Translations under genes and position numbers: made by a program
Source: Clostridia bacterium
GTDB taxonomy: Bacteria; Bacillota; Clostridia; Oscillospirales; Acutalibacteraceae
Length of the DNA: 9,173 bases
Reading direction: 5' to 3'
Assembly (NCBI GenBank): GCA_900768035.1
Contig: CAAGBH010000022.1
Coordinates: 1-9,173, forward strand
In this document: positions 5,266 through 9,173 of the stretch, one piece after another
Position numbering within the stretch: position 1 is the first letter of the stretch
How the letters are laid out: each line of letters begins with the position of its first letter
Notes under the pieces: generated by a model
Seen by the model: only the letters and a program-made list of their open reading frames with translations
Told to the model about the DNA's origin: nothing
Databases searched by the model: none

Positions 5266-5691
5266 TTATTCACCTTGTTGTTTAATAATTATTTCTCTTT
5301 CGTTTTCGCTCAAGCGGTTAAATTCAACATATATAGTATTATCGGGGAGAGCATTTTCAATATTTTCACTCCATTCGGCAGCAATAACACCGCCTTGCTC
5401 GATATAATCGAAAAAGCCTGTTGAATAAAGGTCGTCCCAACCGGAGATGCGATACATATCAAAATGATATAAAGGCAGTCTTCCGCTCAAATATTCATTT
5501 ATAAGTGCAAATGTGGGGGATGTTACTTGGTCGGTAGAGCCAATCCCCTTTGCCAAGCCTCTTGTGAAACAGGTTTTTCCCATTCCAAGACCGCCACGAA
5601 AAGCGATAACTGTTCCATTGTTGATTTTTTTTCCTAACATTTCGCCGATTTGTTCGGTCTCAAGCGGATTTCTTGATATGTACTTCTCCAT
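5266..5691 (-). CDS. tsaE: TsaE, tRNA threonylcarbamoyladenosine biosynthesis ATPase
   Basis: TsaE is the small P-loop ATPase that drives turnover of the TsaBD complex in t6A synthesis. The 141-residue protein shows the Walker A loop GGLGMGKT (about residues 33-40) followed by TRGLAKGIG, the VTSPTFALINEY motif and LYHFDMYR. GGVIAAEWSENI contains the conserved Trp of the family. The ATG at 5691 has AAAGG seven bases upstream and is preferred over the in-frame TTG at 5706, which overlaps that site. It is the first gene of the operon tsaE-tsaB-rpiB-upp, with a promoter close upstream. Confidence 0.95.
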   Translation of the reverse strand: MEKYISRNPLETEQIGEMLGKKINNGTVIAFRGGLGMGKTCFTRGLAKGIGSTDQVTSPTFALINEYLSGRLPLYHFDMYRISGWDDLYSTGFFDYIEQGGVIAAEWSENIENALPDNTIYVEFNRLSENEREIIIKQQGE

Positions 5692-5719
5692 AAACTGACC
5701 TTTCAACTTGTTTTTATAC

Positions 5720-5748
5720 AGTATATCACATAATTCTTATTTTATAAA
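5720..5748 (-). promoter_or_regulatory. promoter of the tsaE operon
   Basis: On the minus strand TTTATA (5748-5743) and TATACT (5725-5720) are 17 bases apart, with a TG making an extended -10. The transcript would begin near 5713, about 22 bases before the tsaE ATG. It diverges from the rodA promoter; their -35 boxes are only seven bases apart, so they may compete. Confidence 0.6.
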
Positions 5749-5755
5749 GTGTTAC

Positions 5756-5784
5756 TTGAATATTTATTAAAAATAAAATATAAT
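5756..5784 (+). promoter_or_regulatory. sigma-A promoter of the rodA-like gene
   Basis: TTGAAT (5756-5761) and a perfect TATAAT (5779-5784) are separated by 17 bases. Transcription would start near 5791, just ahead of the GGAGG site at 5803-5807. Confidence 0.75.
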
Positions 5785-5815
5785 GTTAGTATAAATTTTT
5801 GTGGAGGATAGGTTT

Positions 5816-6952
5816 TTGAGACATTTATGGGTTAGAATTGCAGATTTCGTGCGTGAATCTGATAAACTTTTACTTATACTTTGTATTTTTACAACTTCTT
5901 ATGGTTGTATGGCTGTTTTTTCAGCAACACATTATATGAATAATATCCGTCCGTTCTTGGTGAATACATTGTGTATGTTTTTAGGAATCGGGGTAGCGTG
6001 TGTAATCTCGACGATTGATTATGAACGGTTCACAAGTATGTGGTATCTTGCTGCCGCTTTGGGACTTGTGCCTGTTATATTAACCTTTTTTATAGGTTTT
6101 GCACCTGAGGGTACTGACGATAAGGCTTGGCTTAATTTAGGTTTTACAACATTTCAGCCGTCAGAACTTTTAAAAATTTGTTTTGTTGTAACATTTAGTA
6201 TGCATCTTGCAAGGGTGAAAAAGAATATTAATAAATTAAAAGTTTTGCTGCCTGTGTGTTTGCACGGTGCCTTACCGGTTGGCCTTATATTCTATCAGGG
6301 TGATGCCGGCACAGCGCTTGTGTTTGCGGTAATGGTCTTATTTATGCTTATGGCAGCAGGGGTTTCGTGGAAGTATTTCGTTACGGCTTTTTCTGCAGCG
6401 TTGGTTGTTTCTCCAATTGCTTATTTCTTTATATTAAATGATGAACACCGTGAAAGAATTATAAATATGTTTGATATTGACGGCGATATTCAAGGTGTAG
6501 GTTGGCAGCAATACCGTGGAAGATTGGCTTTGGCAAACGGCGGTTTTTCCGGTCAGGGTTATCTTAAGGGCGACCTTACGCAAATTGGTAAAGCAGGAGT
6601 GCCTGAAGGGCATAATGACTTTATTTTTGTAACTATCGGCGAAGAGTTGGGCTTTTTAGGTTGCTTGGTGGTTTTAATACTTTTAACGGCTATTTGTTTA
6701 AGGTGTATAAAGGTTGCAAAACTTTGCGCTAAGGACGAAGGGAAGTTTATTTGTGTTGGAATTTTTGGCATGCTCTTTGCCCAGAGTGTAATTAATATCG
6801 GTATGTGCACTTCGGTAACGCCTGTTATCGGTATTACACTTCCTTTCTTTTCGGCAGGAGGAACATCGCTTTTGTGTTTATATTTAGGAATAGGTTTGGT
6901 TTTGAGTGTTTATATGCACCGCAATACAAGAACAATTTATTTAAGAGATTAA
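5816..6952 (+). CDS. rodA: RodA-type SEDS peptidoglycan glycosyltransferase
   Basis: SEDS proteins polymerise lipid II into glycan strands with a partner class B penicillin-binding protein; RodA serves elongation and FtsW division. The 378-residue protein has about ten membrane helices and the family marks: AWLNLGFTTFQPSELLK (about residue 104), QGDAGTALVF (161-170), and PEGHNDFIFVTIGEELGFLG, whose Asp268 corresponds to the catalytic Asp of RodA. The closing signature GITLPFFSAGGTSL is at 339-352. The HNDFIF form and absence of division neighbours favour RodA over FtsW or SpoVE, but these are not fully separable here. The TTG at 5816, eight bases after GGAGG, is preferred over a GTG at 5801 that overlaps the ribosome binding site. 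It is a single-gene unit with its own promoter and terminator. Confidence 0.9.
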   Translation: MRHLWVRIADFVRESDKLLLILCIFTTSYGCMAVFSATHYMNNIRPFLVNTLCMFLGIGVACVISTIDYERFTSMWYLAAALGLVPVILTFFIGFAPEGTDDKAWLNLGFTTFQPSELLKICFVVTFSMHLARVKKNINKLKVLLPVCLHGALPVGLIFYQGDAGTALVFAVMVLFMLMAAGVSWKYFVTAFSAALVVSPIAYFFILNDEHRERIINMFDIDGDIQGVGWQQYRGRLALANGGFSGQGYLKGDLTQIGKAGVPEGHNDFIFVTIGEELGFLGCLVVLILLTAICLRCIKVAKLCAKDEGKFICVGIFGMLFAQSVINIGMCTSVTPVIGITLPFFSAGGTSLLCLYLGIGLVLSVYMHRNTRTIYLRD

Positions 6953-6985
6953 AAAATCTGTAAGACAAAACTTTATATGTGTTTT

Positions 6986-7021
6986 AATAGCAATCTGCAT
7001 TTAGCGGATTGCTATTTTTTT
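6986..7021 (+). terminator. rodA terminator
   Basis: AATAGCAATCTGC (6986-6998) pairs with GCGGATTGCTATT (7004-7016) over 13 positions, one of them a U-G pair, around an ATTTA loop. A run of T (7015-7021) follows. Confidence 0.92.
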
Positions 7022-7186
7022 GCAATAATGTATAAAAAATATCGAGTTTTTACTCAAATATACATAAAAATTGTTATTTTTTACCTTTTTTCTCTTTTTC
7101 GACAATTTTTTACGAGAGTTTATAGAATAATCATTGTGTGAAGGAAATGGTAAAAAATAAAATATGAAAAATTTTCCAATTAGACG

Positions 7187-7214
7187 TTTACAGATTCATG
7201 GCCATTTTCTTTCT
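7187..7214 (+). promoter_or_regulatory. candidate TcdR/BotR-type promoter of the sigma factor-lysis operon
   Basis: TTTACA (7187-7192) is followed after 16 bases by CTTTCT (7209-7214). TTTACA is the -35 known for TcdR, BotR and TetR promoters, and CTTTCT resembles the CTCTTT-type -10 described for TcdR. The predicted start near 7220 would place the AGAGG site at 7226-7230 right behind it. A weaker sigma-A option is TTCGAC (7098-7103), 17 bases, TATAGA (7121-7126). The rest of 7022-7186 is T- and A-rich with no gene that I can see. Confidence 0.35.
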
Positions 7215-7239
7215 TAATAGTTATGAGAGGATGGTCGAT

Positions 7240-7776
7240 ATGTGTAATGCAATGATAAAACCGATGATTGAAAATTTTAAAAAACAGGATATGACGGTGT
7301 TTCCGTTGGTGTATTCACAGTTTGGAAAACTGATATCATTTTATTCCGGAAAGTTATCTTATGAGGATTCGGCTTCTGATTTGACGGTTTTTTTAATTGA
7401 ACTGTTATATGATATCAATTTGGAGCGCTTTCCGAATGATTCTTCTTTTGGGGTTAAAAAATATATAGCGGTTTCACTTCGTAATTATTATATTGCTCTA
7501 TCTAAAAAGATGGATACATATAAGCAGTTTTCTAATCAGTTATATGAAAATTTGAACGGATACTGTGAGAATCTTGATGATAAACTTTCTCTTGTGGAGT
7601 GTCTTGACATTTTAACCGAAAAACAAAAAACAGTTTTGATTTATAAATATATTTACGGTTACAGTGATTTTGAGATTGCAAATTTAATTGATGTTTCAAG
7701 ACAAGCCGTAAACCGGATTAAAAACAGGGGACTTGCTGTTTTGAAAGATTTTTTTGAGGGTGGGAAATATGAGTGA
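7240..7776 (+). CDS. TcdR/UviA/BotR-like alternative sigma factor
   Basis: The 178-residue protein matches the length and layout of the small clostridial sigma factors of the TcdR/UviA/BotR/TetR group, which direct RNA polymerase to toxin and bacteriocin genes. Residues about 20-90 form a region-2-like domain with the group's pattern F--LI-FYSGKL-YEDSASDL---LIELLYDI and YIAVSLRNYYIALSKK. Residues about 116-172 form a clear region 4 (LTEKQKTVLIYKYIYGYSDF), with an HTH at 142-163 containing FEIANLIDVSRQAVNRIKNR. There is no region 1 or 3. The ATG at 7240 has AGAGG nine bases upstream; the frame is open to an ATG at 7198 but that has no ribosome binding site. It overlaps the next gene by 8 bases and leads a lysis cassette, like tcdR with tcdE or uviA with uviB. 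A phage late-gene activator is the main alternative. Confidence 0.75.
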   Translation: MCNAMIKPMIENFKKQDMTVFPLVYSQFGKLISFYSGKLSYEDSASDLTVFLIELLYDINLERFPNDSSFGVKKYIAVSLRNYYIALSKKMDTYKQFSNQLYENLNGYCENLDDKLSLVECLDILTEKQKTVLIYKYIYGYSDFEIANLIDVSRQAVNRIKNRGLAVLKDFFEGGKYE

Positions 7777-7960
7777 GAAAATAGCAGATATAGAGATTTA
7801 CCGTGTCAGAGAGTCGTGGTTTGATTTCAGGTCACAGGTGGGGGCTTTCTTTGTTTTAGAAAATGCCGTAAGGACGGCAAAGAAATACAAGTGTAATGTT
7901 TATAACAGTAAAAAAGAATGTGTTTGGAATTATAAGGAGGAAAATTTATGTTTAAATTAG
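7769..7960 (+). CDS. 63-residue stand-alone amidase-type wall-targeting peptide
   Basis: The core EIYRVRESWFDFRSQVGAFF, then VLENAVRTAKKYKCNVYNSK, resembles the short C-terminal repeat found at the end of many clostridial and phage amidases. That repeat has the form YRVRKSW-D--SQIGAY--LENAKKA---GYSVFD--GK-VY and is thought to bind the wall, like SPOR domains. Here it is a separate protein encoded just before an amidase that lacks this repeat. No signal peptide or membrane segment is visible. The ATG at 7769 follows a GAGGGTGGG stretch and overlaps the sigma gene by 8 bases; its 3' end overlaps the amidase start by 13 bases. It may target or regulate the amidase. The family match is from memory of similar amidase tails. 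Confidence 0.6.
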   Translation: MSEKIADIEIYRVRESWFDFRSQVGAFFVLENAVRTAKKYKCNVYNSKKECVWNYKEENLCLN

Positions 7961-8853
7961 CGCTTAATGCGGGTCACGGCTTGTATACGGCAGGCAAGCG
8001 GTGTATGAAAAAATTAGACCCAAATGAAACAAGGGAATGGAGTCTTAACAGTAGAATTTGTGATATTATTGAAGAAAAGCTGAAAAATTACAAAAACTGT
8101 GAGATTCTTCGTCTTGATGATACTACTGGTAAAACCGATATTGCGCTTAGAAAAAGGACAAACTGCGCTAACAGTTTTGGTGCGGATTTTTATTTGTCTA
8201 TTCATCACAATGCGGGTGTAAACGGCGGCAACGGTGGCGGACTTGAAACCTATATTCATACAAATGCAAGCGATAAGAGTGTAGAGTGGCAAAATGAGTT
8301 GTATAGTTGCTTGATAAAGCATACAAATCTTAAAGGCAACAGGTCTGACGGAACAAGAAAAGCCAATTTTCACGAATGCAGAGAAAGCAAAATGCCGTGT
8401 GTGCTTATTGAGTGCGGTTTTATGGATTCAAAAATCGACGTGCCGATTATATTAAGCGAGGAATTTGCTCATGAGGTGGCAAATGCCTGCGTAGAAGTGA
8501 TTGTAAAGAAAGCAAAACTCGATGTGATCAAAGAAACCAAAAAGGAAAATAAGGTTTTAACTTGGCAAAAGGCGGCAATTAAAGACGGTTTTAAATTCAA
8601 AAAATACGGCGCCGACGGTAGTTGGGGAAAAGAATGTGAAGAAGTTGCCAAAAAAGCAGTATGTAAAAAGCGTATTACATATAAATATAAAAATCTTACG
8701 AAAATTGTTCAAAAAGCAGTTGGCGTGACGGTTGATGGCAAGTTTGGAAGCGAAACAAAGGAAGCCGTAAAAACTTTTCAAAAGAAAAACAAACTCACAA
8801 AAGACGGTTGTGTTGGTATTAACACTTGGAAAAAGATTTTGGGGGTGAAGTAA
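7948..8853 (+). CDS. N-acetylmuramoyl-L-alanine amidase (Amidase_3) with peptidoglycan-binding C-terminus; endolysin
   Basis: The enzyme cuts the bond between N-acetylmuramic acid and the stem peptide. Residues 1-190 are an Amidase_3 domain with all expected key residues: His10 in NAGHG, Glu30 in REWSLN and His86 in SIHHNAG as zinc ligands, and Glu155 in LIECGFM as the catalytic acid. A Lys/Glu linker (191-202) leads to a C-terminal peptidoglycan-binding part. It has a degenerate copy at about 203-237 (YGADGSWGKECEEVAKKAV) and a good PG_binding_1 copy at about 250-299 (VTVDGKFGSETKEAVKTFQKK). There is no signal peptide, so it needs the downstream holin for export, as phage endolysins do. The AAGGAGG site at 7935-7941 is strong. 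The holin ATG overlaps its stop codon by one base. Confidence 0.93.
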   Translation: MFKLALNAGHGLYTAGKRCMKKLDPNETREWSLNSRICDIIEEKLKNYKNCEILRLDDTTGKTDIALRKRTNCANSFGADFYLSIHHNAGVNGGNGGGLETYIHTNASDKSVEWQNELYSCLIKHTNLKGNRSDGTRKANFHECRESKMPCVLIECGFMDSKIDVPIILSEEFAHEVANACVEVIVKKAKLDVIKETKKENKVLTWQKAAIKDGFKFKKYGADGSWGKECEEVAKKAVCKKRITYKYKNLTKIVQKAVGVTVDGKFGSETKEAVKTFQKKNKLTKDGCVGINTWKKILGVK

Positions 8854-9053
8854 TGAAAGAAAAGATTATAAGGTGGCTTAAAGCGGCAGGAATCAGAGCG
8901 GTAAAAACTGTTGCTGAGACGGCGGTTGCTACTATCGGAACTTCTGCAATAATTTCTGAGGTTAATTGGAAATTGGTAGTTTCTGCATCGTTATTATCGG
9001 GTATACTGTCGTTACTGATTTCAATAAAAGGACTCCCCGAAGTTAAGGAATAA
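8853..9053 (+). CDS. holin, r1t type (second copy)
   Basis: This 66-residue holin is 59/66 identical to the one at 303-506, including the whole stretch from WLKAAGIRAVKTV to TIGTSA. It has two hydrophobic segments, a VNWK turn and a charged tail (KGLPEVKE). About half of the conserved residues (30 of 59 by hand count) use a different codon in the two copies, so the protein is under strong selection. The ATG at 8853 shares one base with the amidase stop codon, and GGGGGTGA lies just upstream; an in-frame start at 8826 inside the amidase has no such site. It would release the amidase, and perhaps another cargo, through the membrane. The terminator at 9059-9107 follows. Confidence 0.88.
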   Translation: MKEKIIRWLKAAGIRAVKTVAETAVATIGTSAIISEVNWKLVVSASLLSGILSLLISIKGLPEVKE

Positions 9054-9058
9054 AAAAA

Positions 9059-9107
9059 TCTCCCGTAAGGGAGACACTTCGTAAGGAAGTTGTCTCCCTT
9101 CGGCTTT
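9059..9107 (+). terminator. terminator of the lysis module with an alternative hairpin
   Basis: AAGGGAGACACTTC (9067-9080) pairs with GAAGTTGTCTCCCTT (9086-9100), with one bulged T and a five-base loop; CGGCTTTTG follows. The 5' strand can instead pair upstream as TCTCCC (9059-9064) with GGGAGA (9069-9074) around GTAA. The two folds exclude each other, as in attenuators. The T-run is short, so some read-through to the gene at 9169 is likely. Confidence 0.6.
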
Positions 9108-9121
9108 TGTAATCAGTCAGA

Positions 9122-9152
9122 ATGATTGAATTGTAAGGATAATTCAAATCAT
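9122..9152 (+). promoter_or_regulatory. stem-loop just before the next gene
   Basis: ATGATTGAATT (9122-9132) pairs with AATTCAAATCAT (9141-9152) over 11 pairs with one bulged A and an eight-base loop. It ends two bases before the GGAGGA site of the next gene, so it could act in the leader RNA or be a protein-binding dyad. I do not see a convincing promoter between 9108 and 9168. Confidence 0.4.
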
Positions 9153-9168
9153 ATGGAGGATTACAGAA

Positions 9169-9173
9169 ATGAC
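9169..9173 (+). CDS. start of a further gene, cut by the window edge
   Basis: An ATG at 9169 lies eight bases after a GGAGGA site (9155-9160), a strong start signal. Only the first codon and two bases are inside the window, so the product is unknown. Its place right after the sigma-lysis module makes it the first candidate for the cargo or next function of that system. Confidence 0.45.

Noticed and set aside
7080..7097. TTTACC and CTCTTT as a TcdR-type promoter
   Set aside because: The boxes resemble the consensus but are only six bases apart, too close for a sigma factor; they fall in a T-rich run.
7198..7239. Upstream ATG start of the sigma factor at 7198
   Set aside because: It has no ribosome binding site, while the ATG at 7240 has AGAGG at proper spacing and gives the 178 residues typical of the group.
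8014..8373. Long minus-strand open frame inside the amidase gene
   Set aside because: It is a shadow of the amidase, whose zinc and catalytic residues are all present in the plus frame; no ribosome binding site or family resemblance.

Overview
The window is AT-rich bacterial DNA. Gene content (AzlCD, MgtC/SapB, Upp, RpiB, TsaB/TsaE, a RodA-type SEDS protein), strong AGGAGG ribosome binding sites, GTG and TTG starts and sigma-A promoters with extended -10 elements point to a low-GC Firmicute of class Clostridia, probably a gut relative of the Ruminococcaceae/Oscillospiraceae. That placement is an inference from style and gene families; no taxonomic marker is present.

Layout. (1) Positions 1 to about 1445 look like the right end of an integrated prophage: the tail of a small membrane/coiled-coil phage protein, an r1t-type holin, a short promoter-to-terminator unit that could be a small RNA, a minus-strand HTH/zinc-ribbon regulator coupled to a 63-residue protein, and a long inverted repeat around a promoter. 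It ends inside a truncated copy of a conserved clostridial gene (1416-1532), where a 14-bp dyad at 1435-1448 may be the attachment core. (2) Positions 1626-2720 hold azlC and azlD, a branched-chain amino acid exporter with its own promoter and a shared terminator. (3) Positions 2724-5748 are minus-strand core genes: a tightly packed tsaE-tsaB-rpiB-upp operon ended by a terminator, followed by an MgtC/SapB-family membrane protein. (4) Positions 5756-7021 hold a single-gene rodA unit, divergent from tsaE. (5) Positions 7187-9107 hold a compact plus-strand module: a 178-residue sigma factor that looks like the TcdR/UviA/BotR group, a 63-residue peptide resembling the C-terminal wall-targeting segment of clostridial amidases, a zinc amidase with a peptidoglycan-binding C-terminus, and a holin. 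Another gene starts at 9169 and is cut by the window edge.

How the genes fit together. The most interesting unit is the sigma factor-lysis module. In the known toxinogenic clostridia a TcdR- or UviA-type sigma factor is found beside a holin-like protein (TcdE, UviB) and drives toxin or bacteriocin genes. Here the sigma gene overlaps the first gene of a complete wall-lysis cassette, and a promoter-like TTTACA-16-CTTTCT sits just upstream of the sigma gene, suggesting self-activation. The holin that closes this module is 59/66 identical in protein to the prophage holin at 303-506, yet about half of the conserved residues use different codons. The two lysis units are therefore related, but not by a recent duplication.
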